Source of the DNA: Pseudomonas sp. 31-12
Lineage (GTDB): Bacteria; Pseudomonadota; Gammaproteobacteria; Pseudomonadales; Pseudomonadaceae
Direction of reading: 5' to 3'
DNA: 64,000 nucleotides
NCBI RefSeq assembly: GCF_003151075.1
Contig: NZ_CP029482.1
Span: forward strand, 1,674,001 to 1,738,000
Shown: piece after piece, positions 26,586 to 36,448 of the stretch
Position numbering within the stretch: position 1 is the stretch's first letter
Layout of the letters: the number at the start of each line of letters is the position of its first letter
Program-made: the position numbers and the translations under genes
The notes under the pieces: model-generated
Database searches by the model: none
The model's input: the letters and a program-made list of their open reading frames with translations, nothing else
What the model was told of the DNA's origin: nothing

Positions 26586-26891
26586 TCAGCCCATCAGCGT
26601 CATCAATTTTTTCGCTCCCAGCACCTGGATAGCCCTTTTCAAGTTGTAGGCCTGCACCGCAAGCGCCATTTCTGCGCGAGCGCCCTTCAACTGGCGCAGC
26701 AAAAATCGCACGTTGCCGAAGATCCATTGCTTCAGATTGCCGAAAGGATGCTCCACGATGGATCGGCGATTGACCATCATTTCGGGATGGGCCTTCATTC
26801 GCCGTTCCATTCGCTCAAACGCCGCTTCGTGGGCGTGGCGCGTCAGATATCGGCGCTCGGCCTTGGTGCAGCGGCTTTTGAGCGGACATCC
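26586..26891 (-). pseudogene. IS1182-type transposase C-terminal remnant
   Basis: 102 codons open to the stop at 26586: GCPLKSRCTKAERRYLTRHA, then EAAFERMERRMKAHPEMMVN, RRSIVEHPFGNLKQWIFGN and AYNLKRAIQVLG. This is the C-terminal DDE_Tnp_1_6 region of IS1182-family transposases. A downstream ATG at 26810 would give only the last 74 residues. The 5' two thirds are missing, and the fragment joins unrelated plus-strand coding sequence at about 26885-26891. Confidence 0.75.
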
Positions 26892-27127
26892 TCGCTGTAT
26901 TCGACGGAACCACTTCCAAAATCAAAGTCGGCACCAGCCCTGTCGTAGAAGGCGCGACCGGGGTGTCTCTCAGCGGACGGAATATTCTGGGGGGGCAAGG
27001 ATCGGCACTGGCCACAGCAGTGTTGGTAGGTGGCTACGCCTTTCTCCGAGCGTACGACCGAGCGCTGAATAACTCCGATATTGAAGCCGCTTCAGTTGAG
27101 CTGCATCGAGCCTACGGTCTGATGTAA
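26885..27127 (+). pseudogene. C-terminal fragment of an unidentified gene
   Basis: 80 codons open on the plus strand from the transposase junction to TAA 27125-27127. The translation contains AVFDGTTSKIKVGTSPVVEG, ATGVSLSGRNILGGQGSALA and ends AASVELHRAYGLM. It is well-behaved protein sequence, Gly- and Ala-rich, with no start codon: a stop lies in frame just before the junction. The 5' part was removed where the IS1182 fragment joins. The family is not recognised. Its placement next to the DUF2931/DUF2235 pair hints at a type VI secretion accessory gene, but that is speculation. Confidence 0.55.
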
Positions 27128-27140
27128 AAACATTGGATAG

Positions 27141-27165
27141 AAAAAAGCCCGCCAATGGGCGGGCT
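27141..27165 (-). terminator. Intrinsic terminator for the DUF2931 gene
   Basis: Stem AGCCCGCC / GGCGGGCT with a four-base loop, followed on the minus strand by T6. It lies 15 bases past the DUF2931 stop. Confidence 0.88.
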
Positions 27166-27179
27166 GAACAACCGGTCAT

Positions 27180-27836
27180 TTACCAGCTTCCGTAAGGGAT
27201 GCCGTACTTTTCGATATAACGCTTGGAATCTCCTTCCAAAGGGAAGTAGCTTCCTCCTGAGAGCCCTAAAGCAGGCCCCTTGGGTTCAATCGTGGCTTGG
27301 CCACGTGCGACTTTAATTGGCCGTTGGCACTGATCTCGCACCCAGATCTGTACTACACCGCCAGGGGCAAGACCAAGCTGAACAGCCCCTCCTGCACGCA
27401 AGTCCTTTACTTCCGGATATTCCAGGCAATCTTTTGTCACTGCATCGCGCAATATCTGCCGCGCACTTTCCGGAATTTCAAACCACCCTTGGTAGGTTTG
27501 CGGCTCGACAAGCGATTGCCAGCGCACATAGATGCGAACAGGAATTTTGGCCCCTACTACGGTTTTTTCGTTACCACCAATCCCCTTGCGCCAACCACGA
27601 GCGGCGTCTGCTTTACTGCTTTTTCCTCCCGCTGCTACGCCGCTCCCAACTCGACGATACAAGACGCCATCGATATCAACTACCGCACTGTCTTCAACCC
27701 AAACCCTCATAAAATTGGGTTCGGTAAAACCGAGTTCCCATGGCACTGCGTCTGGGTCCAGATGCTCTCCCGAAAGCTCTTTCGCTTGGCAGGCACCCAC
27801 AAGCAAAGCCCCCAACAAGATCCATAGTGATCGCAA
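27180..27836 (-). CDS. DUF2931 lipoprotein, probable T6SS lipase immunity protein
   Basis: 218 residues. The N-terminus MRSLWILLGALLVGAC is a lipoprotein signal with lipobox LVGAC, so it should be anchored in a membrane facing the periplasm. The body carries the DUF2931 pattern: MRVWVEDSAVVDIDG, RIYVRWQSLVEPQTYQGWFEIP, LGLAPGGVVQIWVRDQC and IKVARGQATIE. DUF2931 and similar lipoproteins are found beside DUF2235 phospholipase effectors, which they would neutralise in the periplasm. It starts 11 bases after the truncated DUF2235 gene. Since that effector is broken, this may be an orphan immunity gene. Confidence 0.8.
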   Translation of the reverse strand: MRSLWILLGALLVGACQAKELSGEHLDPDAVPWELGFTEPNFMRVWVEDSAVVDIDGVLYRRVGSGVAAGGKSSKADAARGWRKGIGGNEKTVVGAKIPVRIYVRWQSLVEPQTYQGWFEIPESARQILRDAVTKDCLEYPEVKDLRAGGAVQLGLAPGGVVQIWVRDQCQRPIKVARGQATIEPKGPALGLSGGSYFPLEGDSKRYIEKYGIPYGSW

Positions 27837-27847
27837 AATTTTGACTC

Positions 27848-28789
27848 CTAGTCGGGTACATGGGGATGTTGTACGCGAATCCCGTCCGTGGTTGGGGCAT
27901 TAAAGTAGAGTAAACCCGCACTGGTCCGAGGTGTTGAACCTTGCAAGATTGTCGGTGGGTTCCAGCTGGCCGAGGTGTGAATGTACTTCAATTTGAGCAG
28001 TTGCTCCTCGGCGGGAGTCGTACTGTAGTCACCCGCGACGAAGCGGTCACACAGCGCCTGAAGCTCCGATGGGATGGTGTAAGTTGGATATTGCTCATCA
28101 AGGTGCTCAAACTTAACTCCTCGTTGCTTGGCCAACTCGTACATGACTCGCAGGTAAACCCGCGACAGCTCGCCTCGCACGGATTTCTTGAGCTGCAACG
28201 CCGCATAGACACGTTTGTAAGGGTTCAAACGATCCTGTTGAGATGGAGGTAAACCCCGAACATAGGGAGTCACGACCTCCAGCATTTCGGATGGCCAGCC
28301 TTTGGCTTCCCACTGCGCCTTCACCTGTTGCGCGTCGCGGTAGATCGAGGTGTATTTCACGTCTGTCGTGACGGGAACATCCAGCGCCTGCATCGGGCTG
28401 ATCAGCAGGTTCTCTTCGGATTCAGGAAAGTACCCGCCGCCAAGATCCGAGTGGACACCGGGCAATGTGATTTCCAGGTGATCGGGTTTTACTCGATTCA
28501 AGGCGAAGTTGGCACGGATTTCATCCCGAGCAGCCAATTGGACGACATTGGGAAACGAGCTGCGAGATAGGTACAGTTTGAGCCCTGGTTGTGTTTGGCT
28601 ACGTATATAGCCCAGATTGGCCAAGCCACCTACTGACGGCACAGTATCAAACAAGCCAATAAATCCAACGTTGATATCGTGATGGTATTCACCGCTGAAA
28701 GTTTCGTGGAAGGCTCGTCGAAACATCTTAATGGTTTGCCCCAAGGGGCCTTGCTGACCTAGAGCCACCTCATTGGCAAAGTGGCGTGC
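27848..28789 (-). pseudogene. DUF2235 (Tle1-like) lipase effector, N-terminus lost at an IS3 element
   Basis: The minus-strand frame from the IS edge (28789) to 27848 gives ARHFANEVALGQQGPLGQTI, then VGFIGLFDTVPSVGGLANLG, and LPGVHSDLGGGYFPES. These are the DUF2235/Tle1 features: the tail of the nucleophile elbow helix (normally GFSRGAxAARHFAN), the FDTV loop, and the GxHxDxGGGY catalytic Asp. The Ser of GFSRG and everything before it are missing, because the frame starts exactly at the IS end. An internal GTG (28768) could start a stub but not an active enzyme. The remaining 314 codons are otherwise intact. Confidence 0.8.
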
Positions 28790-28853
28790 TGTAGTGGTCT
28801 AATGAAACCGGACACCCATTTAGGCGAGAATGCTCGCCAGATCGAGGTGTCAG

Positions 28854-30016
<1,163 letters not shown>

Positions 30017-30024
30017 CCACTACA

Positions 30025-30588
30025 ATCCCATCCGAAAGAAGAGATAGAGCTTCGAGTGTAGGTCTTTATCCGAGGAGGTTTACAAGAGGGATTCCGGGCG
30101 TCTGTTAAAAGTGGCTATTTTTCGCCACCCCTCACGAAACAGTGCGACTTATCCTCTGCAGCCCGCGTGGAACGTGGCTTTTAGACATGGCGTTCAGGAG
30201 GACAGGTGGGCTATTTAAAAAGGTAATTAAATGTAAAACCCTTATAAATCAACTACTTGAGACGGTAGGGCAAATAGCTTTCCTGATAGCCCCGCAAATA
30301 GGTTAGGTGGCCTGAAAAATAGGTTTCCTGAAACCTCTGAAAGCGTTGATTTACTTGGGTTGTAGAGTAGTGAAGAAAATAAAATAGATTTATTAGTCAC
30401 TTTAAAGCTCAACCGGAAAATTCAATTCTTTCTGGCGGGGGACGGTATCTGACGGGCGAGGCTCTCACGGTCCGACCATGCGGCTGGTTCGCTAGCATGG
30501 GGGGAGGTGGATTCTTAGAAACTGTCACTGAAACTGTCACCAGACGCGATTGGATGTCCGAGGACTGCGCTGGAGGCCTTGAAAACAG
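30025..30588. other. Gene-free AT-richer region between IS3 element and tRNA-Gly
   Basis: 564 bases with lower GC than the surroundings. The 11-base direct repeat GAAACTGTCAC occurs at 30518-30528 and 30530-30540. I found no gene with a ribosome site. Open frames on the minus strand here run through the tRNA and are not credible. The position just 3' of a tRNA gene and the composition suggest a decayed integration site. Confidence 0.55.
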
Positions 30589-30662
30589 TGGAGCGGGTGA
30601 AGGGAATCGAACCCTCGTTATCAGCTTGGGAAGCTGGAGTAATGCCATTATACGACACCCGC
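30589..30662 (-). tRNA. tRNA-Gly (anticodon CCC)
   Basis: The minus strand folds as a 74-base cloverleaf ending in encoded CCA: acceptor GCGGGTG / CACCCGC, anticodon arm CCAGC-TTCCCAA-GCTGA with CCC at the anticodon positions, T arm GAGGG-TTCGATT-CCCTT, and discriminator T before CCA. It matches tRNA-Gly(CCC) of E. coli closely. Its 3' end faces the accessory stretch. Confidence 0.93.
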
Positions 30663-30823
30663 TCAGAGCGGCTGACTTTGTACCAGATGTGCGCGTGGAA
30701 ATGAAGTTTTTCTTTGCGCGCGATGCGTTTAGCGCAGGTGAAACGATCTATCACAGGCAAGCCTCGCGCCTACAGGAATGCGTTCAACACTGTAGGGCGA
30801 AGCTTGCTCGCGATGACGCTGTT

Positions 30824-31708
30824 TCAGATGGCCAATGCATGTTGGTCCTGGACGTAGTGGTAACGCGGTCGGCTGGCGTGTTGCGCCGGTTTCAGGAAGC
30901 CCAGCAATGCGTCGCGGCTGTCTCGGCAGGCAGCTTTGTGCTCCATGTCGAGAAAGTGGCCGGTAGCCTGCAAGGTGCTGAAGGTGGCGTTTTGCACGTG
31001 GTTGGCGAACAACCGGGCGCCATCGGCGGCGGTGTATTCGTCCCATTCGCCGTTCATGAACAGCACGGGTACGTTGATTTTTTCTGCGGCCTTGAGGAAG
31101 CACTGGCGATCGCTGTGGAGCAGGTCGCTGATGTGGAAGTGCATCTGCCCGTATTCATGCTCGGCGAGCGAGCTGACGTGGCGATAGTTGAAACGTTTGA
31201 ACAGTGTCGGCAAGTGTTTGCCGATGGTGCTGTTCACCAGGTTGCCGACCCGATCGCCATCCCGGCTGCCGAGGTAGTCGATGCCGCGCTCGAGGTAGTC
31301 GAGCATGTGCGCGTTGATCTCCGGGGAGAACGAGCTGATCACGGCTTTCTCTATGCGCCGTGGCTGTTGGGCCAGGGCGACCAGGGTCGCGGCGCCGCCC
31401 CAGGAAAACGACAGCACGTGTTCGGCGGCGAAGTGGTCGATCAGCTCCAGGAGGATCTGCCCTTCGACTTCCTTGGTCAGCAATTTCTCATGCAGGTTGT
31501 GGGCTTTTGACTTGCCCGCGTAGGGCTGGTCGTAGCAGACCACATTGAACTGCGGGTGAAGATTTTTCACGGTTTGTGCAAACGACGCAGTCGTGGCCAT
31601 CGAGCCGTTGACCAGGATGATGGTCTTCTCTGCGGCGTCTGCGCGATAGAACTCCGTGTAAACCCGATACTGACCCTGTATATCCAGCACAGCGATTTCT
31701 GGCCTCAT
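30824..31708 (-). CDS. phaG: (R)-3-hydroxydecanoyl-ACP:CoA transacylase PhaG
   Basis: 294 residues, an alpha/beta hydrolase very close to P. putida PhaG: start MRPEIAVLDIQGQYRVYTEF, NGSMATTASFAQTVKNLHPQFNVV, the nucleophile-elbow-like LSFSWGGAATL, GEWDEYTAADGARLF and GHFLDMEHKAA. PhaG diverts 3-hydroxyacyl groups from fatty-acid synthesis to medium-chain polyhydroxyalkanoate precursors; RhlA of rhamnolipid synthesis is its paralogue, but the sequence is nearer PhaG. ATG 31708 has GGAG nine bases upstream; the frame extends to 31777 without homology. It is monocistronic, with a gap of 312 bases upstream. Confidence 0.92.
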   Translation of the reverse strand: MRPEIAVLDIQGQYRVYTEFYRADAAEKTIILVNGSMATTASFAQTVKNLHPQFNVVCYDQPYAGKSKAHNLHEKLLTKEVEGQILLELIDHFAAEHVLSFSWGGAATLVALAQQPRRIEKAVISSFSPEINAHMLDYLERGIDYLGSRDGDRVGNLVNSTIGKHLPTLFKRFNYRHVSSLAEHEYGQMHFHISDLLHSDRQCFLKAAEKINVPVLFMNGEWDEYTAADGARLFANHVQNATFSTLQATGHFLDMEHKAACRDSRDALLGFLKPAQHASRPRYHYVQDQHALAI

Positions 31709-32020
31709 GTCATAAGACTCCAAGCAAGCGGGTATGCGCGCAAATGAGATTGCACGAGCTTTGTGACAGGTAGGCATACGCCTGAAATTTGGAGGCCCAT
31801 GTCGATCCGTTACTGCAGGTCGACGGGTATTGTTATTGGCGGGCAGTCTACCGGTCTGAGGCGGAACCTGAGGGTTCTCTAACCGGCAAAAAGTTTCTTA
31901 GAAGTATGTTGTGACTCGTCGGTCACATTTCGGCCGACGTCCTGATTCAAGCAGGGGTCACGTCATCGCGCAAGTGTCATTCGTAAATTGTTCGACAACT
32001 TCTGCTGAGCGGTAGGCTGC
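31709..32020. other. phaG upstream region
   Basis: 312 bases between phaG and the pseudouridine synthase stop, both on the minus strand. It presumably holds the phaG promoter, but I cannot name a convincing -35/-10 pair. No REP, terminator or open frame is evident. Confidence 0.4.
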
Positions 32021-32713
32021 TTAGATCAAATGGATCTCTTCGGTGCGCAATGCGCGGTACTCGCCCGGTTTTAGCGCGTTATCGAGCACCAGCGGGCCCA
32101 TGCTTTCGCGGTGCAAGCGCAGCACCTTGTTGTCGAAGTGGCCGAACATCCGCTTCACCTGGTGATAACGACCCTCGACGATGCTCAGACGCGCTGACTT
32201 CGGCCCGAGCACGATCAGCTCGGCGGGTTGCGTGGTGAGGTCTTCGAAGGCGAAGTACAGGCCTTCGGTGAATTTCAGTGCGTATTGCGGGCCAATCTCC
32301 TGCTCGGTCTCGACGTAATAGACCTTGGGCAGTTTGGTCTGCGGTTGGGTCAGGCGCCGTGACCAGCTGCCGTCGTTGGTGATCAGCATCAGGCCGGTGG
32401 TGTTGAAATCCAGGCGTCCGGCGATGTGCAGGTCAGCGCTGTCCGGCTCATGGATCAGGTCGAGCACGGTCGGGTGCTCCGGGTCGCGGGTGGCGCTGAC
32501 GCAGCCCGGCGGTTTGTGCAGCATGAAGTAGCGTGCGGGTTTGCCGACTTGCAGTACTTCTTCATCGACCTCGACGCGACTGAACTCGAGCACCTCGGCA
32601 TGCGGGTCGCTGACGACTTTTCCGTCAACCCGAACGCGCTTTTCCACCAGCAACAGGCGCACCTGCTTACGGTTGAAGCGCGGCAGGTTGCTGAGGAAAC
32701 GGTCAACGCGCAT
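32021..32713 (-). CDS. rsuA: 16S rRNA pseudouridine synthase, RsuA family
   Basis: 230 residues: an S4 RNA-binding domain (VDRFLSNLPRFNRKQVRLLL, about 1-50) and a RsuA/RluB/E/F catalytic domain. The catalytic Asp is in AGRLDFNTTGLMLITNDG (about 98-115), and motif III is EGRYHQVKRMFGHFDN. It isomerises U516 of 16S rRNA if it is true RsuA. Length and the absence of a long tail fit RsuA rather than RluB/E. It is upstream of phaG on the same strand but separated by 312 bases. Confidence 0.85.
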   Translation of the reverse strand: MRVDRFLSNLPRFNRKQVRLLLVEKRVRVDGKVVSDPHAEVLEFSRVEVDEEVLQVGKPARYFMLHKPPGCVSATRDPEHPTVLDLIHEPDSADLHIAGRLDFNTTGLMLITNDGSWSRRLTQPQTKLPKVYYVETEQEIGPQYALKFTEGLYFAFEDLTTQPAELIVLGPKSARLSIVEGRYHQVKRMFGHFDNKVLRLHRESMGPLVLDNALKPGEYRALRTEEIHLI

Positions 32714-32770
32714 GGCAGGGGATCAGTTGGAGAAGGGCCGCGTATCTTACGTGATCAGCCGGGCGGTTGC

Positions 32771-32965
32771 TTACAACTGCGCCTCGACTTCGGCGCAACG
32801 CGGGCACAAGCAGGACTTGTCGCGCAGTTCGGCCGGCAGCGCTTCGAGCACCGCCGGATCGATACTGACGCCAAAACACCAACACGCTTGATCGACAGTG
32901 CGCGGGTCGGCCAGGGTGCAGGCGTTGGAGGCGCCGCAGGCGGGGCATTGGTCAGGCTTGTTCAT
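32771..32965 (-). CDS. Cysteine-rich CWC family protein
   Basis: 64 residues with Cys spacing CPACGASNACT, CWC (residues 29-31 region: QACWCFGVSID) and a C-terminal CLCPRCAEVE. This is the cysteine-rich CWC family, a putative metal-binding mini-protein of unknown role. Its stop is 57 bases from the pseudouridine synthase start, and its start lies six bases past the stop of the GGDEF gene, so it is likely co-transcribed with the latter. Confidence 0.85.
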   Translation of the reverse strand: MNKPDQCPACGASNACTLADPRTVDQACWCFGVSIDPAVLEALPAELRDKSCLCPRCAEVEAQL

Positions 32966-32971
32966 GCAGGA

Positions 32972-34459
32972 TTATTCATAACTGGAGTGGGGCATTTCCA
33001 CGCAGGTTCGGTTACGGCCGGCCTGTTTGGCGCGGTACATCGCATGATCGGCCCGAGACAGCAGGGTGTGCAAGGTTTCATCGACCTGCAAGGTGGTAAG
33101 GCCGATGCTGACTGTCAGCTGCAGTTCCTTGCCGTCGTAGGCATAACGCTGTTGCTCGACATGTTGACGAATTTTCTCGGCGATCATCAGACCTGTCTCA
33201 CCGTCGGTGTCCTTGAGCAGCACGATGAACTCTTCACCACCCCAGCGGCAAACGATGTCGGAGTGCCGCAGGCAACTTTCCAGGTCTCGTGCAAAACCGA
33301 TCAGCACCTGATCGCCGGCCAAGTGACCGTAGGTGTCGTTCAAGGCTTTGAAGTGATCCAGGTCCAGCAACAACGCGGTCAGCGGCTTGGGCTCGCGCTC
33401 GGCTTCGAGCATGGCTTGTGCCGCCAGCAGGTCGAAGCCCCGGCGGTTCGGCAGTTCGGTCAGGCTATCAAGCGTCGCTTGCGCCTGGATCTTGCCCTGG
33501 TAACGCTTGATCACCCGGTTGAGCAGAACCAGCACGATCAGCGTGACGAACAGGCAAATCAGCAGATTGAGGTACAGCGACTGGCGGATTTCACTGAGAG
33601 CGCCGTCTTCGCGCTTGTCGACAAACAGGTACCAGTTCAGCTCCGGAATGAAACGCACGTTGAGGAAATGTCCCTGGCCATGGACGGAATATTCGTAGCT
33701 GCCGCTGTGGGGTTTTGGCAGCTGGCTGACCAGGCCTTTCATGCTGTCGAGTTCGCCGAGTTTCTGGCCGATGTGTGCGCCTTGCGGGCCGCCCTCGGCG
33801 CCGGTGAGCACCAGGCGGCCGAAGTTGTCGACGAAATACACGCTGCGCTGGTAGCGCTGCTGATATTTGTCGATCAGCTTGATCACCGCATCGACTGTCA
33901 GACCCACGCCCGCGGCGCCGATGAAGCGGTTGTTGTAGTCGTAGACCTTGTAGTTGATGAAGAAGGTCAGGTTGTCCTTGTTGGCCAGGTCCGGGTCGAC
34001 GTTGATCTCGTAGGGATCGGCCATGTCGCGGACGCGGAAATACCAGGCATCGCGGGGTTCAGTGGACTTGACCTGTTTGAGCACGCCCTTGGCGTGGTAG
34101 TAAGTGAGGCTGGTGTTGGAGACGAAAAATGCCGTGTAGGCGCCGTAGTGGGTCATGACCTCGTTGAGGTAACGGGTCATTTTCTCGGGATCTTGCTCGC
34201 CGTTTACCACCCAGTCACGCATGAACGTGTCGCGGGACATCATCGAGGAAATCAGGATCGGTCTGACAAGGTCTTTCTGGATTTCCGAGTAGACCGTGTC
34301 CGATGTCAGCGGCAGTTCGGTGTTGACGATGCTGTCGCGGATGGACGCTCGCGAGGCGTAGTAACTGAGGAACGAAGTCGCCAGAAAGCCTGCGCCCAGC
34401 AACGCGATGAGCGTGAGGACCAACGAACGTTGCGAATACAGCGGCGAGTGAAGCGGCAT
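32972..34459 (-). CDS. Cache-domain GGDEF diguanylate cyclase
   Basis: 495 residues: an N-terminal membrane helix (SLVLTLIALLGAGFLATSFL, about 11-31), a periplasmic double Cache region (about 40-280, with DAWYFRVRDMADPYEINVDP and INYKVYDYNNRFIGAAGVGL), a second membrane helix (LLICLFVTLIVLVLL, about 300-315) and a GGDEF domain (about 330-485). The active site is intact as RWGGEEFIVL, with LLDLDHFKALNDTYGHLAGD before it. It would make c-di-GMP in response to a periplasmic ligand. Diverged REPIN and allophanate hydrolase sequences follow on the right. Confidence 0.9.
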   Translation of the reverse strand: MPLHSPLYSQRSLVLTLIALLGAGFLATSFLSYYASRASIRDSIVNTELPLTSDTVYSEIQKDLVRPILISSMMSRDTFMRDWVVNGEQDPEKMTRYLNEVMTHYGAYTAFFVSNTSLTYYHAKGVLKQVKSTEPRDAWYFRVRDMADPYEINVDPDLANKDNLTFFINYKVYDYNNRFIGAAGVGLTVDAVIKLIDKYQQRYQRSVYFVDNFGRLVLTGAEGGPQGAHIGQKLGELDSMKGLVSQLPKPHSGSYEYSVHGQGHFLNVRFIPELNWYLFVDKREDGALSEIRQSLYLNLLICLFVTLIVLVLLNRVIKRYQGKIQAQATLDSLTELPNRRGFDLLAAQAMLEAEREPKPLTALLLDLDHFKALNDTYGHLAGDQVLIGFARDLESCLRHSDIVCRWGGEEFIVLLKDTDGETGLMIAEKIRQHVEQQRYAYDGKELQLTVSIGLTTLQVDETLHTLLSRADHAMYRAKQAGRNRTCVEMPHSSYE

Positions 34460-34578
34460 GACGATTCCGTTGGCAGTGACCCGATGGCAGGCATTCTAAT
34501 GGCACTGCTGGGAAATGACTCCTGCATTTGCAGGGTGAATCGGTAAGGATCAGGGGCTGTGGCGCATGGACCGACGCC

Positions 34579-34642
34579 TTTTCGGGCACGCCCGCTCCCA
34601 CAGGGATAACGCGGCCCTTGTGGGAGCGGGCTTGCCCGCGAA
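34579..34642. repeat. REPIN (GTGGGAGCGGGCTTGCCCGCG type)
   Basis: Left arm ttcgggcacgcccgctccca and right arm ttgtgggagcgggcttgccc with a 16-base gap, between the divergent GGDEF start and the atzF stop. Confidence 0.85.
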
Positions 34643-34650
34643 TCGAGAAA

Positions 34651-36423
34651 TCACTGCAGATCTGTCAGATACGCACGCCATCCCCCGAAATGGCTGATAT
34701 TGACCGCACCCTCCAACCCATACCCCTCACAAATAAACCCACTTTCCCAACGCCCATCCGCCAGTTGCACCTTGCCCAACCCCAGCGGCGCCGGAATGCC
34801 GGTCAGAAACGAGCCCAGCTCACTGCTCGGCAACTCCCACACCTCCACCGCAATCGCCACGCCGCCATCCTTCACCCGCACCATCCCCGGACGAAACGGC
34901 GGGCCACCGGCCAACGCATACAGCTGATAGTCCGGCGAGCTAAACGTCGTCTCGACCAACCGAGCCCCGCGTCGCTTCAATTGCCAGTTCAACGCCAACC
35001 CATCCAGATGCGCGCCACAGACCACCAGCCGTGCGCGGTCATTGCGGGCGACGGTTGTCGATGCAGCAACCGTCGGACAATGTTGAAACGCATCCGCCAC
35101 CCCCAACAAAAACTGATCGGTAAACGCCCGACCAAACACCGTCACGCCCCACGGCAAACCATTGCCCATAAATCCGCTGGGCACGGCGACGGCCGCGTAA
35201 TCGAGCAGGTTCATGAAGTTGGTGTAGTAACCCAGTTCTGAATTGCGCAACACCGGTTCGGCGACCAGTTCCGCCAGAGTAACGGGGCGACCAAGGGTGG
35301 GCGTAACGACACAATCAAGGTTTTCCAGTGCCTGGTCGCACAGCGCTTTCAGGGCTTGCAGCCGATACTGGGCACGGAACGTCTGCACGCCCGTCACCGC
35401 CGGCGCCTTGGCCAGCACCGTGCGAATCACCGGCAACACGGCTTCGGGATTCTGCTCCATCAACTCGCCGGCCACGCTGTAGCGTTCCGCCACCCACGGG
35501 CCTTCATAGAGCAACCGCGCCGCTTCGAGGAACGGCGTCAGATCCAGTTCCACCGCTTCACCCCCCAAGGCCTTGAGTCGATCGATGGCATCACCGAACA
35601 ACAAAGGCCCTTCAGGGCAGCCGAAGAATTCCAGATCCTGCGCACGCGGCACACCGAAACGGAACGGCCGCGGCGTGCCGAACGCCGAGCCATCATTCCA
35701 CAGCGGGTTGCGGCGGCTGTATTCATCTCGCGGATCGAGGTGTGCGGTGAGCGCCAGCAATTGACTGGCTTCCCGAGCCGTCGCGGTAAACGTTGTCACG
35801 CAATCCAATGTGCGACAGGCCGGCACCACACCCGCCGTGGAGATCAATCCTTTGGTGGCTTTCAACCCAACCAGATTGTTCAGCGCCGCGGGTACACGTC
35901 CCGATCCCGCCGTATCCGTACCCAACGAAAAACTCGCCACACCCAGCGCCACCGCCAGCGAAGATCCGGCACTGGACCCGCCCGACGGATACTCCGGCAA
36001 TACGCTGTTCGGGCACGCGCCATACGGCGAGCGGCTGCCATTCAACCCGGTAGCGAACTGATCAAGATTGGTCTTGCCCAAAGGGATCGCGCCCAGCGCC
36101 AGCAACTGCTCGACGATGGTCGCCGACCGCTGCGGCACATAAGCAAACGCTGGACACGCCGCCGTGGTGGGAATGCCCGCCAGGTCGATATTGTCCTTGA
36201 TCGCGAACGGCACGCCGTACAGCGGCAGGCTGTCGAGGTCGCGACCGTCGAGCGCGGCGAGGTACGGCTCCAGTTCTTCAACACTGAGCAAGTGGATGAA
36301 CAGGTGATAGTCCGGGTTCAGCGCCGCGGCTTTGTCACGCAGGCCCAGCAGCAATTGACGGGGCGTGATGTTGCCGAGGCGATAGGCGCTGCGCAGGGCG
36401 TCGAGTTGCAGATTGATGTTCAT
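34651..36423 (-). CDS. atzF: Allophanate hydrolase
   Basis: 590 residues. An amidase-signature domain covers about 1-430 with the Ser-Ser-Lys triad visible: Lys in VPFAIKDNIDLAGIP, the Ser pair in SGGSSAGSSLAVA and GTDTAGSGRVPAALN. A C-terminal C-type (AtzF_C-like) domain follows (GAHLDGLALNWQLKRRGA to the end). AtzF splits allophanate to 2 NH3 and 2 CO2, the last step of urea or guanidine catabolism. It is the last gene of the operon, 25 bases after the carboxylase stop. Confidence 0.92.
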   Translation of the reverse strand: MNINLQLDALRSAYRLGNITPRQLLLGLRDKAAALNPDYHLFIHLLSVEELEPYLAALDGRDLDSLPLYGVPFAIKDNIDLAGIPTTAACPAFAYVPQRSATIVEQLLALGAIPLGKTNLDQFATGLNGSRSPYGACPNSVLPEYPSGGSSAGSSLAVALGVASFSLGTDTAGSGRVPAALNNLVGLKATKGLISTAGVVPACRTLDCVTTFTATAREASQLLALTAHLDPRDEYSRRNPLWNDGSAFGTPRPFRFGVPRAQDLEFFGCPEGPLLFGDAIDRLKALGGEAVELDLTPFLEAARLLYEGPWVAERYSVAGELMEQNPEAVLPVIRTVLAKAPAVTGVQTFRAQYRLQALKALCDQALENLDCVVTPTLGRPVTLAELVAEPVLRNSELGYYTNFMNLLDYAAVAVPSGFMGNGLPWGVTVFGRAFTDQFLLGVADAFQHCPTVAASTTVARNDRARLVVCGAHLDGLALNWQLKRRGARLVETTFSSPDYQLYALAGGPPFRPGMVRVKDGGVAIAVEVWELPSSELGSFLTGIPAPLGLGKVQLADGRWESGFICEGYGLEGAVNISHFGGWRAYLTDLQ

Positions 36424-36448
36424 CGGGTTAATCCTTTTTCAAATGGGT

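Noticed and set aside
27848..28768. Annotating the 306-codon GTG frame as an intact lipase
   Set aside because: The nucleophile Ser region is missing and the frame runs in from the IS edge without a proper start, so a functional enzyme is not supported.
30409..30648. 79-codon minus-strand frame in the AT-rich remnant
   Set aside because: It runs through the tRNA-Gly gene, which cannot be coding.
32426..34546. Very long open frame (706 codons) on the plus strand opposite the Cache-GGDEF gene
   Set aside because: It is a GC-rich shadow of the minus-strand GGDEF, CWC and RsuA genes, whose motifs are intact. The shadow protein has no domain and is full of His, Gln and Arg.
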